Of a stretch of 64,000 nucleotides of DNA, positions 23,048-33,900 are shown in pieces. Each line of letters starts with the position of its first letter. Position 1 is the stretch's first letter. The translations under genes were made by a program, and so were the position numbers. The DNA is taken from contig CM055100.1 of assembly GCA_029204225.1 (NCBI GenBank), positions 58,078,236 through 58,142,235 of the forward strand. Reading direction: 5' to 3'. Below the pieces are notes generated by a model that ran no database searches, had not been told where the DNA came from, and was given only the letters and a program-made list of their open reading frames with translations. This stretch comes from Diphasiastrum complanatum. Its lineage: Eukaryota; Streptophyta; Lycopodiopsida; Lycopodiales; Lycopodiaceae.

Positions 23048-24108
23048 TCAAAATCCGCAACCGAAATATATACTCTGAGTAATGTGAGCCTGACTGGAAT
23101 CCATATCTGAGAGCGTAGGTAGAAGTGAAGCTCGTAAAATATACATCTCTCTCAAAAGAAGACCCACACATCTAGCGTCTGGATACTCGAGGAAGGAGCT
23201 CAACGTGAGGGGAATATCTCGGTATAAGTGGTATGAGAGAGAGAGGTATGAGTGGTCAGACAAGGTGGTACGGTGAACCAAGAAAGAAGAAATGTAGGGG
23301 AGGAGAGATGACAATCCCATGAAATAGTCAACAACACAACTCCCTCTGCTGTGTGGGAAACAGGTAAAGTCACCTGAATCAAGCCACTGCAGTAAGCCAT
23401 TATAAATGGCCAATCCGTGAGCCTCGCCCAACTGAAGCATCAGCTCTCCATATGCGGTAACTGGACCCTCTGCATCTGCTGATCATCGTTGGAGGCCAAG
23501 ATCATCCCAGTCTAAAGCATGTATCCCCTGTGGATCATCCTCTGCTCTATGAAACTTTGTCTGCCTAGATCCAGTCCTGGCATTAAAGTCGCCAGCTAGG
23601 AGAATATAACCCCGCTCCTCGTATCTGATAATGTCTGAAGAGATATCCAAGGTGACTCCTCATCTGATGTGAAAACTGATGTGTCTGGTGGAAAATAGCA
23701 AACGGCCAGAAAAAGGTCTCGGTTTAGTCCCATCAGAGTCCGGTCCACCCGAATCCAAATATAGCGAGCTCGCTCATCAGTATGCACCAACTCGACCCAG
23801 GGCCGAATGAAGTCGCGGACTAAGCAGGCCACCCCACCAATATCCTGATCTGTCAATGCTCTCGTCGCCCTCCGATGTGCAGAGAACCAACAAAAACCCG
23901 CAATAGCCGGTAGACCTCTCTCTGGACTCTCATGTGTCTCCGTGAGTAGTAAGATATCACCCTCAGTGCAAAAATCTCTAAAATCTCCGGCGGTAGCTGA
24001 AGAATGAATGCCATTGCAGTTCCATAACCTCAATCGCAATGCTCTAGAAAGAGCCCCATGCTCCCTATTTGTCAGGATTCGGAGGATCAATGTATCGAGC
24101 TTTGCCAT
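23048..24108 (-). pseudogene. LINE copy B ORF2: EEP endonuclease fused to the ORF2 C-terminus
   Basis: The endonuclease reads LRLWNCNGIHS (first strand, metal-binding Asn) at about 24,035, then ILLLTETHESPERG (catalytic Glu) at about 23,950. CYFPPDTS is near 23,690, AGDFNART near 23,590 and LSDHSYLSLSYH near 23,240 (the terminal Asp-His pair). Immediately after it the frame continues as IPLTLSSFLEYPDARCVGLL. This matches HPLTLSTLISYEDPRCVALM, the final segment of copy A's ORF2 (about 20,280-20,220). About 700 residues are therefore missing between the SDH motif and this tail. A frameshift near 23,600 and a stop near 23,480 interrupt the endonuclease, so it is inactive. It overlaps the end of ORF1 by 44 bases in another frame. 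Confidence 0.88.
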
Positions 24109-25145
24109 CCCGATAAATTACCCTCTTCCCCAACGCTTCTGCCTCACTGAATGCCTTTTTCCGATCCACAACCTGCATGGAAGTGAGATCATCATCCATA
24201 AATATAAGTGTACCTCTAAGCTTGTCCCGTAGTTTGAGGGTTGCCCGTCTCTCTTCCAAATTCGTGAAGCGAACAATGAGTGTAGAAGGGTCTCTCTTGG
24301 TTCTCCAAGCTCTATCCAACCCTTCGGAGTGGTGGGAGAGTGTGCTTGAAAGAAAGCTGGTTGCTTCAGTCTTTGGATCATTGGTGTCTTCAACTCCGCG
24401 GACCCTTATATTCAGGGTTTTGTACTCGCGCATTCGCTCTTCGGATATGGTGGCTGAAATGACTCGGTTGAAGGAGGGTGTACCTTCCTTAACATCTTCC
24501 TTGAAAAGAGAGGCCCACGTTTTCATCTCAGCCTTATGTTGCTCTATCTTCTCTTCCAATTCTTGAATTTTGGTAAGTTCTCCTTGATTACTTATTGCTG
24601 CCTCCAAAGAAGTAATCCGGGTTAACATGGTTTCCTGCTCAGCGGACATAGATTGAATGATCACTTGGAGCTGTCCCATTTCCTTTCGTAGAGAGGTGGA
24701 TTCGTGTTTGATCTGCTCGATGTAAGAGAGAATGTACTGTTCAAATGACTTGGCAGGTGTATACATCTCGGGTATCACGAAAGATGGGTGAGCAGGTGGA
24801 GGGCAGAGAGTGTGGACTAGATTGGTAGGCAACGCTGACTCAATCCTCACCCTACGTAAGACTCCATCTGTATCAGCAGTACCATCATTATGGCTCAGAG
24901 CACCATCAAGAACCATTGTGAAGGAAGTGGCAGCGATGATGGGTTCTGGAGCGCTGGTGGACAGCAAGAAAGGAATGTTTTCAATGAGGGAATCTGTAGC
25001 GCTGATGGACAGAGGGGAGGCTACTTCGCTGGTGGATGAATCGTTGGTGGATAGCGGGTCTGCATTCAGCGATGTGGAGGGAGGGACCAGCGGTGATGGT
25101 GAACTCTGGACCAGCGATGGGGTAGAAGAGATGGTCAGCGATGTG

Positions 25146-25202
<57 letters not shown>

Positions 25203-25213
25203 GCCAAAGCCAA
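24065..25213 (-). CDS. LINE copy B ORF1, L1-ORF1p-like nucleic-acid-binding protein
   Basis: A 382-codon open frame. Residues 1-25 are a Ser-Leu run encoded by the (GA)n microsatellite at 25,150-25,200. Residues 25-145 are Ser/Thr/Pro-rich. Residues 155-235 have the heptad look of a coiled coil (EEKIEQHKAEMKTWA). From about residue 270, TLNIRVRGVED...AWR...STLIVRFTNLEERRATL...DDLTSMQVVDRKKAF...YRDGKARYI follows the order of motifs in the RRM and C-terminal domain of L1 ORF1 protein. No CCHC knuckle is visible. In that family the trimeric protein coats the LINE RNA and acts as a chaperone. The start is uncertain because the first codons are in low-complexity sequence. The frame is otherwise undamaged. 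Confidence 0.8.
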
Positions 25214-25439
25214 AAAAAAGTCTAGAAAAGAAAACGACTAGAAAGAGAAAGTAGCTAGAAAGGGAAAAAATTTAGTAACTAAAGAAGGTAGGAAAAATAG
25301 CAATCTCCCACAAAGAATGGCAAATGACATCGCATAAAATCAATGGAAGGAATAGCAATGAGTTCTCCCTCGAAGAGCTCAAATGACACCAATATCAAAA
25401 AGCTGAATAATGAGTGTCTCTAGTCCTTAACAAGACTGC

Positions 25440-26540
25440 TCAAGGAAAAGCTTGTGTTTTGCCAGTAAGACAACAAGCTATGAATTTGTCCATACTAAGT
25501 AATGATAGGTCATAACTTGGACCTTCAAGGTATAAGCCCAATCTCTTGAAGAGCTTGTGTGTTGAAATTTCATCCTGAGTCCTCTCAAAGGCAAGGACAC
25601 CTGAAAATTGCTATTGGCCTCTTAAGAGTGTTCTCTTGAATGTGAATTGGACGAATCAATTGTTTTACTACACCATTGAAAAAGTCTTTACAGTATCTTG
25701 GTCAAACAATGTACAATGTCTCAAATTTAAAAGATCAGACTATAAGCATAAAACATATATCAAAATTGCCTAATAAGCTTTGTTGTTCAAAGGTAGTAGG
25801 AGGTACCAACGTTTCTTTCTCATTTGTCTCTTTATCCGAAATAGTGTTTGAAGATTGCTCGAATGCAAAAGTACGCCTTTGCCCCAAATGTGCTGTATAG
25901 AAGATCAACATTAAAAAATGTCATCTCTTTACCCACATGCAAAAAGGAAAAGGTTATTAAGAAACACAAGGAAAAGCTAAATAGAGATTTGTAAAGTTTA
26001 TTCTAATATTCTTTGCCAGCATTAGTATGTCTAACTTTGGCAAAAAGCATATATGTGGCTACAAGGTTGGAATAAGGTTGGTCAAATATATGAACCTGCA
26101 TATAGACATGTCAAATTGCTTCTCTCTCTCCTCACAAAAGAGGACGACATTGGAAAGGTCAGTTCATTGAACCTCTCCCTTCCTAGTTTGCTTTGACTCA
26201 AAAAACCTCGAGAGTTGTCACTACTACCACTCTTTGTGAAAACTTCAACTCCTGATATTCCCACCTGCTCCAAAATGACAGACAAATACAAAAGCATTAT
26301 ATAGGATATTATTAGAGAGAGAGAGAGAGTTGAAATAAAATATTATAAGAATGTACCCAAGAAAAATAGACCTTGAACAAAACTATTTCAACACCAACAC
26401 CTTGTGACAAAAATGAAATAGAACGTTCAAAAACATCACTCAACTCAAAAACCCAATCGCTAACTTTTCTTCTTGACTTTACAAAATCTTCATTTGATAA
26501 ACAAGGCATGTTAAAAACAACAATACTACTTCTAAAGTAG
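25440..26540 (-). CDS. Unidentified four-exon gene, 3' part
   Basis: Four minus-strand open segments join through GT-AG borders with matching phases: 26,540-26,372 (phase 0 end), 26,264-26,096 (phase 1), 25,892-25,755 (phase 1) and 25,600-25,440, ending in TGA. Together they give about 210 residues, including SSYFRSSIVVFN, DVFERSISFLSQGVGVEIV, KLGRERFNELTF and RLGLYLEGPSYD. No domain could be assigned, and no membrane segment or signal peptide is evident. Four consecutive in-phase junctions are unlikely by chance, so this is probably a host gene or a recent relic. The 5' exons are missing: a candidate at 27,171-27,087 has a fitting ATG and donor but the wrong phase to join directly. The donor of the third exon (GTTTTA) is weak. 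Confidence 0.5.
26318..26331. repeat. Short (GA)n microsatellite in an intron
   Basis: A run of about seven GA units inside the intron between the first two exons of the unidentified gene. Confidence 0.7.
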
Positions 26541-27086
26541 CTAGATCTAGGTGGTTAAACTTCTTTTAAACCTTATGTAGAGCATGTCAAATAAAAATAA
26601 CTTGTGAGCAGTAGAAGTTCCATTTCATAAAATTAACCGTTACATTGACCTTAGGTGAAAAACAATTATTGATAAAAAAGATTGTTCCAATCAGGCACCC
26701 ATTGTGAGTAGCAAGGGAGGGAAAGCATTAAAAGCACCAAATTAAAGTTCTTGTAAACACTAACAATGTATCTTCTGGTACTAAACTATATATTATTTCT
26801 TTGGAACATGAGTATTATGCACAAGAGTAGTGTGAAAGTTGACAATCAATCCTCAACATAGACCAAATCAAAATTGATCTTCCTACAAAGATGCAAGGCA
26901 CCAAGTGCTAGAAAGTAGAACTCATACCTCTTTTTTGCTAACAAATTTGCACTTGCAAATTGCAACATTTATTTGAAATGTTTTTGATAGGTAGGAAAGT
27001 TCTATACAAAACGTAGCCATTTTTTAGATTGTTTTCCATTGCAATTTGAATGTTTGAACTTTAAAGTGTAAGAGTTGAATGTTTAC

Positions 27087-27171
27087 CTCTCTGTCTCGTG
27101 CCCGATGTGCCATAGGCCGCAACAACGGTGACGTGATCCCACAAGGGATGCCTATCCCTCAGCATGGTCAT
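27087..27171 (-). other. Candidate 5' exon with ATG, behind a (GA)n 5' UTR
   Basis: On the minus strand a (GA)n tract (27,242-27,178) is followed 6 bases later by an ATG and an 85-nt open segment (MTMLRDRHPLWDHVTVV and on) ending at a 'gtaaac' donor. It lies about 550 bp upstream of the unidentified gene, in the right orientation. Its phase (1 nt over) does not match the first certain exon, which needs 2 nt, so an intermediate exon would be required. An open segment before a 'gtatga' donor near 26,930 would accept phase 1 but ends in phase 0. Confidence 0.3.
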
Positions 27172-27176
27172 TGGTG

Positions 27177-27177
<1 letters not shown>

Positions 27178-27242
<65 letters not shown>
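27178..27242. repeat. (CT)n microsatellite
   Basis: About 32 uninterrupted CT units. Open frames of Ser-Leu repeats across it are artefacts of the microsatellite. Confidence 0.95.
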
Positions 27243-27244
<2 letters not shown>

Positions 27245-27800
27245 AGTCTCTAATATCTATGGAGTATACCCTAAATTCTAAATTCTCATTTGTTTCTAAC
27301 CCTAACCGCTAACTTCTAACTCCAAAGTTCTAACTAGTAACTTGGACTAACTCCTAAGTTTTAAATTCTAAGTAGTAACTTGTAATTACCTACTACCCAG
27401 GTCCCACACCCCTCTCACAATGCCCAAGCCCCACACTGAACCCCGTCAAGATTCAAGTTTCAACACACACATGTCACACACACACACACAATCACTCACA
27501 CACACACACACAAAATCTCAAGACACACACACACTCTCACACACAATCACTCACACACACACAAAATCTCAAGACACACACAGTTTGTCGTTCTTACATA
27601 ACGGCTCACTCATAGAATTAAATGGAACTGTTGATATTTCTTCTCCATATATGCCTTTTGCTCTAGGAATTGTTAAATGTATGATTATTGTGGATTGTAA
27701 CTCTTATTTATGTTGGTTGAAGGATTTCTCTTATCATAAGAATGTAGATTGCAATTATACAATTTCCAAATGAAATTGATGTCTAATAACCTAAAGCAAG
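27243..27800. repeat. Low-complexity stretch with compound (CA)n minisatellite
   Basis: The phrase 'acacacacaatcactcacac' followed by 'aaaatctcaagacacac' is repeated about twice at 27,470-27,585, between loose repeats of 'taactt/ctaaatt' at 27,265-27,390. No gene is visible. Confidence 0.7.
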
Positions 27801-27807
27801 AAAATTC

Positions 27808-30280
27808 ACCTGAGGGTGAAACATTTAGGAAACTTAGGCAAGAATTTAACGATGTGTTTCCTTAGCAGCTTCCTGAGGGTCTTCCCCCCTCTAGGGGTGT
27901 TGACCATGGTATTAAACTTGTTCCTAGTAGTTCTCCTGTATCATTGTATCCTTACAGGATGAGTACTACTGAAGAGGATGAAGATTATAGGCAACTGCAA
28001 AATTACCTTAAGATGGGCCATGTTAGGCCTAGTAAGTCCCCTTGGGGGGCTCATGTTATCTTAGTTGATAAAAAAGGAGGTACTCGTCTTTGTGTGGACT
28101 TTAAAAAATTAAATAAATTAACGATTAAAAATTGTTATCCTTTGCCACGAATGGATGAACTAGTTGATCAACTACATGGTGCAAAGTACTTCACCAAAAT
28201 CGATTTGAGATCAAGGTATCATCAAATTCGTATAAAGACTGGGGATACTGAAAAAACCGGGTTTAGAACTAGGTATGGCCATTATGAGTTTATGGTTTTA
28301 CCATTTGATTTGACAAATGCTCCACCGACTTTCCAGCAGATGATGAACGATCTTCTTGGTCCATATTTGGGAACTTTAAGATAGTTTACTTAGATGATAT
28401 TCTCATCTATAGTAAGACTTTGGAGGAGCATGAGGAACATCTCAGGACTATCTTAAAGTTACTTAGACAGGAGAAGCTTTTTGCAAAAGAATCCAAATGT
28501 GTTTTGGTCCAAAAGAGGTTGCTTTATCTCGGTCATGACTCATGTTATTTCGGACCATGGGTTGGAAATTGACCCAAATAAAGTTCAACAAGTTCGTGAA
28601 TCGCCAATCCCTAAAACCATCCGGGAGGTTTTTTTCATCGATGTATCATGGGTTATGCAATAATTGCATTGCCTTTAACAAATGTCCTACTGTGTAACTA
28701 CAGAACCTATTTTACACATAGTGGATCCTAACAAGCCGTATGTACTTGAGACGGATGCCAGTGACTATGCTATAGGTGCAGTCCTATATCAAGATGGTAG
28801 ACCGGTTGCTTTTGAAAGCAAGAAGCTAGACCCGGCTCAAAGGCGATATTCTACCTACGACAAGGAGCTTTTTGCTGTTATTCATGCCCTGAAAATGTGG
28901 AGACATTATTTGTATGGCTCCCAGTTTACCATAATTACTGACCATCAAGCGTTAAAGTATATTAACGATGCAGTTGACCTTGGGGGTCTTAAGGCCAGAT
29001 GGAACCACATTATGACCGCCACTGTGAGGGTGACAAGTATAGCTACCAAAATTAGGCAAAAGAATTTCATTATGACATTGAGTACCAGAAGGGTACTTCT
29101 AATAGTGTCGCGGATGCCTTAAGCCAAATTGGAGAGGTTAATCAGTTAAGCTTTTCTGAGATCCAATCTGAGTTATATCGTCCTTAAGAGATTTGTGTGT
29201 ATTTCGGTCGTATTTGGCTAGCCGTCCTGGCAGGTTCTTCTAGATCGAGTGATGAGCTTGGAATGCAGGATTCCAAGATTTCTCCTCTGGACAAGATATT
29301 AAGAGACTATTCCATTAGGAATGGGCTACTTTTCCGGAATGGAAAAGTTTGTGTGCCAGAAAATGATGATTTAAGGCCCAAATCCTGCATGAATGTCATG
29401 ACAGCCCGTGTGCAGGGCCCCCTGGCTCACAAAGAACATGTGACCTAATAAAGAGGAACTTTTATTGGCCAAACTTGAAAAGTCAAGTGGAGGCATATGT
29501 TCGCAAATGTGGACAATGTCAAGTTAATAAAGCTGAAAGACTTAAGGCAGCTGGTTTATTAATGCCCTTGGAAATTCCCGAAAGAAAGTGGGAGAGTATT
29601 TCCATGGACTTTGTCGTTGGGCTACCTCGAATGGGGAAGCAAAATGATGCTATTTGGGTTATGGTTAACAGATTAACCAAAATGGCGCAATTCATTCCAG
29701 CCAAGCAAGCTGTCAAAGCTTCTGAACTTGCTCAGCTTTTTGTTGAAAAGCTATTCAGGTTGTTTGGTTTGCCGAATGACATTGTTAGTGATCGAGATCC
29801 TAAGTTCACTGGTAGATTCTCGCAGGCGGTCTTTGAGAAATTAGAGACCACATTAAGTCTAGGGTCTTCAAATCATCCTGAATCGGATGGTCAGACAAAG
29901 AGGACGAACCAGTCTATGGAAGACATGCTTCGTGCATATGTTTCCAAAAGACAGTCGGATTGGGAAAGGTACCTTCCAATGATTGAATTTGCATATAATA
30001 GCGCAAAGCATTCAGCGACCCATTTTCTCTTATGTATGGTTTCCAGCCTAGGGCTCCCATTTCAGTTGCCCTCAAAAGCCTCAAGGTTAAAGCAGCAGTA
30101 GATTTCCTACATGATATGCAAGAAATGTTGCTTGTTGCTGGTGATAACGTAAAAACGACTCAGGATAGAGCCCAGTTTTATGCTAATCAAAAGCGACAAC
30201 CTAGGGTCTATGAGGAGGGAGCTTGGGTATCTTAGAATCCCGAAAAACTCTTAAGGTATTAAAGACTGGAAAATGTCCTA
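27808..30280 (+). pseudogene. Ty3/gypsy chromovirus pol, left part (interrupted by the copia insertion)
   Basis: The sequence begins just before the RT ([17 protein letters not shown], about 27,868) with no gag or protease, so the element is 5'-truncated. RT motifs are [46 protein letters not shown] and [16 protein letters not shown] (about 28,290-28,340). A frameshift precedes the catalytic YLDDILIYS (about 28,390). RNase H shows LETDASDYAIGAVLYQDG (about 28,745) and TDHQALKYI. Integrase shows MDFVVGLPRM (first Asp, about 29,605), SDRDPKFTG (second Asp, about 29,790) and NHPESDGQTKRTN (about 29,875), where the catalytic region leads to MEDML. Stops and frameshifts are frequent. The reading stops at 30,281-30,285, the target duplication of the nested copia element, and resumes at 36,148. 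Confidence 0.95.
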
Positions 30281-30285
30281 AGTTA
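30281..30285. other. Target-site duplication, left copy (AGTTA)
   Basis: AGTTA immediately precedes the left LTR and is repeated exactly at 36,148-36,152 after the right LTR. Five bases is the usual copia duplication length. Confidence 0.97.
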
Positions 30286-30938
30286 TGTGAAAAACTCAGA
30301 TCCAAAAGATGCTAAAGTTTCATAAAGATCTTGGCCATGGAAGTTATGCACATCTAGATTGAAAAAATGATAGAAATTGTGATGTTAAGCATACTAAACA
30401 TCAACTAAACATCAAAATCTGATCATAAGCTTCCACAAACAGAAACTTGCTGTCCCTGTCCGTACTTCAGAGCCTACAACCTGCATTTCACACGTGTGAA
30501 GCCATAGCAACAAAGAAATCACAATTCTAGTGGCTAGAATGCAAGATATGAACAAAAAAGTGAGAGAGAAGAAGATGGACCTTCAAAGAGCATAACATTC
30601 ATTCAATAGAATGAAAATGAGATATGTACATACTCGTGGAGATGGCTATTTATAGCAGCCATAGTGCCTCTTGGCCACTTGTCTTATGATAGGCTAAAAT
30701 TGGGGTCCAATAGGATTCACCCATATACCTAGAAATTTGGTCAAATAGGAATGCACCAAATTATGAGCCAATAGAAGAGCTCCACACTCGACCTCCTCTA
30801 ATTAATGTGACCTCAAAAGTAGTGTACACATACTTTGGGCCTCTACATACATGTATGAACCTATCTCTAACTTTTATTTGGCCATAGGCCTACAAAATCT
30901 CAAGTTAGGAAAATACTACTAGTTGACAATTTTTCACA
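30286..30938 (-). repeat. 3' LTR of the copia element
   Basis: 653 bp from TGTGAAAAATTG to the complement of TGTGAAAAAC, so TG...CA ends on either strand. It carries a TATA box on the minus strand (CTATAAATAG, 30,646-30,655). It appears identical to 35,495-36,147. Confidence 0.97.
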
Positions 30939-33900
30939 CTCCCTCTTCAACTAGTTTTAGCATAGATTTAGAAAGTACACCAAGACTTGTTCTATGCTTG
31001 AAAAATAAGTCCTTTCCCAATGCTTTGGTAAAGATATCAGCCACACATTCCTTTGATGGGACATGTTCAAGCTTGATCTCTTTTGCCAACACTTGTTCTC
31101 TCACAAAATGGTAAGCCACCTCGATATGTTTGCTCCTTGCATGGAAAACCGGATTGCTTGCTAGACTTTGGGCTGAAAGGTTGTCACAAAAGATGATTGG
31201 ACTCTCTGAAAAATCCAGCAAATGAAGCTCCATAATCATCCTCTTGATCCACACCATCTCCTTTGTGCATGATGTCAAAGCTTTGTACTCGGCCTCACTA
31301 GAAGAAAGTGATATAGTTGCTTGTTTCTTCGACATCCATGAGATAGCTCCATCACCTATGAAAATAGCATGTGCATTTATGGATTTTCTATCCATAAGGT
31401 CTCCTGCAAAATCTGAATCTGAAAAACCAAATAAGTTAGGTGATGAGCCTCTATAAACAATGCCAAAATCTTTTGTTCCCGAGATGTATCTCAAGATCCT
31501 CTTTCCTAGTTTCCAATGTTCTATGCTAGGATCTTGCATGAATTGGCTTAATTTACCAACACAATAAGATAAATCAGGTCTTGTGATGGTTAGATATATA
31601 AGAGAACCTATTAGCTTCCTATAGAGAGTAATGTCCTCGAAGGATCTTTCATTACCTCTTATAGTTAGCTTTACATGTGATTCCATAGGTGTATCAATAG
31701 GATTTGCATCTACCATATGAAATCTATTGAGAATAGAAATAGCATACTTCTCTTGTGAAATAAAAGTGATTTGAGAAGTTCTAATTACTTCTATTCCTAA
31801 GATATAGCTCAAAAGACCAAGATCATGCACTTCAAATTCCTTTTTTAGTGCTTTCTTGATATCTTCTATATCTTCCTTGTTCCCTCCACTTAAAATAATG
31901 TCATCCACATAAATTAGAAGGATTGTAACATCATTAGCACTAATTCTAAAGTAAAGTGAATGATCATACTCACTCATAGTGAAGTTTTGAGAAAGTAGAA
32001 AAGAGTTAAGCCTAGCATACCAACTCCTTGGTGCTTGCTTAAGACCATACAAACTTTTTTGTAGAAAACACACATGATTAGGCTTGCTATGAGAAACATA
32101 GCTCTCGGGTTGCTCCATGTAGACTTCCTCTTCAAGATCACCATTCAAGAAAGCATTAGAAATGTCTAATTGCCAAAGATCCCATCCATAAAGAGTTGCA
32201 AGGGAAATGATTACTCTTATGCTCACCATCTTTGCCACGGGTGCAAAGGTTTCCTCATAGTCAATGCCATGCTCTTGAGCATAACCTTTAGCCACCAACC
32301 TTGCCTTCAACTTGTTGATAGATCCATCTTGATTTGTCTTTACCTTGAAGATCCATTTGCATCCAATTGCACTTTTGCCCTTTGGAAGCTCCACCAATCT
32401 CCATGTGTTGTTCTTCATAAGTGCTTCAAACTCAAGATCCATTGCTTGGATCCATTCCTCTTCTTGCCTTGCTTCATCTACACATGAAGGTACATCAAAA
32501 GAAGTTAGGAAAGCATAGTTGGATCCATCCACCACTTGCTTACCTTTGCCATCATAAGTGAGCCTTGAGGGTTTCACTTTATGCCTTGGAGTTCTCCTTG
32601 GAATTTGACTTGAAGAGGCTTCTTCAACATCCACATCCAATGTGTCATCAACTCCATTGTCATCAAGCACATTAGTTGCAACAACACCATCATCACTTGA
32701 AACAACTTTTGGAATGTTACCTTCATCAAAAATGACATCCCTACTTGTGAACACTTTCTTGATTGAAGGAACATAAATCCTATATGCTTTGCTTACTTCA
32801 CTATAACCAACAAAAATGCCCTTTCTTGAAGATGGATCCTCCTTAGTTCTATCATCAAGAGTAATGTTGAAGTAGCAAATGCATCCAAAAGTTCTTAGAA
32901 ACTTGACATTAGGCTTCGTACCAAACAAAGCTTCAAAAGGGGTTTTTCCTTCCAATACAACACTTGGCCATCTATTGCATAGGAAATTTGCACACAACAA
33001 AGCATCACTCCAAAAAGGTTTAGGAAGATTAGCATTCAATCTCATTGCCTTTGCACTCTCACACAAGGTTCTATTCTTCCTCTCGGCCACTCCATTTTGT
33101 TGTGGTGTTCTTGGACATGTGTACTCCCTCTTGATCCCATGCTCATCGCAAAAGGCTTTGAATTTGTTAGAAATGTATTCACCACCATTGTCGCTCCTCA
33201 AGCATTTGATTTTGGTTGTAAATTGAGTCTCAATAGCAACTTTGAACTTGACAAACACATCAAACACCTCATCCTTGCTCTTTAGTAGATAAACCCAACA
33301 AAATCTACTAAAATCATCAATGAAAGTTACATACATCTTAGCACCTCCATTGCTAATTGTAGTAACACCATGAATATCCGAATGCAAGAGAGAAAAAGGC
33401 ATCTTAGATCTAGATATAGATCTAGTATATGGCAATCTATGTGATTTAGACAAAGCACATTCTTCACAAACATGATTCAAGCAAGTAAGAGACTTGGGAA
33501 GTCCCCTTACTACCTCCTTTTTGGCTATTACCTCCAAGGCCTTGTAGTTGAGATGTCCCATCCTTTTATGCCATACCTCTTGAATTGACATTTGTTCATT
33601 TGCCATGCATCCAACTTGGTTAGCAACAACACATGCATCAAGCTTGAACAATTTCCCTTGCCTTTTCCCTTTTGCAATGATACTACACCCCTTTTTGATC
33701 AAGCAAGCATCACCATCAAACTCAACTTTGAATCCTTTGTCAAGCATTTGGCTTACACTAAGTAAGTTCTTGGTAATGGATGGAATGAGCAAAACATCTT
33801 TCAATTCTATATTCCTATTTGTAGAAAGTGAAATAGGAATTGTGCCAATCCCCTTGATTGCACACTCACCATCATTTGCGGTATAGATTACCTTCCTATC

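Larger units (their letters stand above)
22675..25215 (-). mobile_element. LINE copy B: ORF1 plus endonuclease, reverse transcriptase deleted
   Basis: A second copy of a closely related LINE lies immediately 5' (minus sense) of copy A. It has ORF1 (25,213-24,065), an apurinic-type endonuclease (24,108 to about 23,240), then directly the last part of the ORF2 C-terminus (about 23,215-23,050), a 3' UTR and a (GAATTA)/(ATT)-rich tail at about 22,672-22,700. The whole reverse transcriptase and cysteine segment are absent. Because the joint is in frame, one open frame crosses it. Such a copy could move only with reverse transcriptase supplied by a relative. Confidence 0.85.

Noticed and set aside
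25069-25241. Arg-Glu repeat frame on the plus strand over the GA microsatellite
   Set aside because: Produced only by the repeat; the minus strand carries the real LINE ORF1.
26096-26540. Lipoxygenase PLAT domain
   Set aside because: A faint resemblance around FLSQGVGVEIV is too short and later exons do not follow the family.
27087-27171. Direct first exon of the unidentified four-exon gene
   Set aside because: The phase at its donor (1) does not match the phase needed by the next certain exon (2); kept only as a candidate.
27079-27312. Ser-Leu-rich plus-strand frame
   Set aside because: Almost entirely microsatellite translation.
27470-27585. CRISPR-like spaced repeats
   Set aside because: A CA-rich minisatellite in a plant nuclear context; no unique spacers.
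30923-33886. Plus-strand open frames opposite the copia polyprotein
   Set aside because: They are antisense shadows of an intact, motif-rich minus-strand frame and show no motifs of their own.
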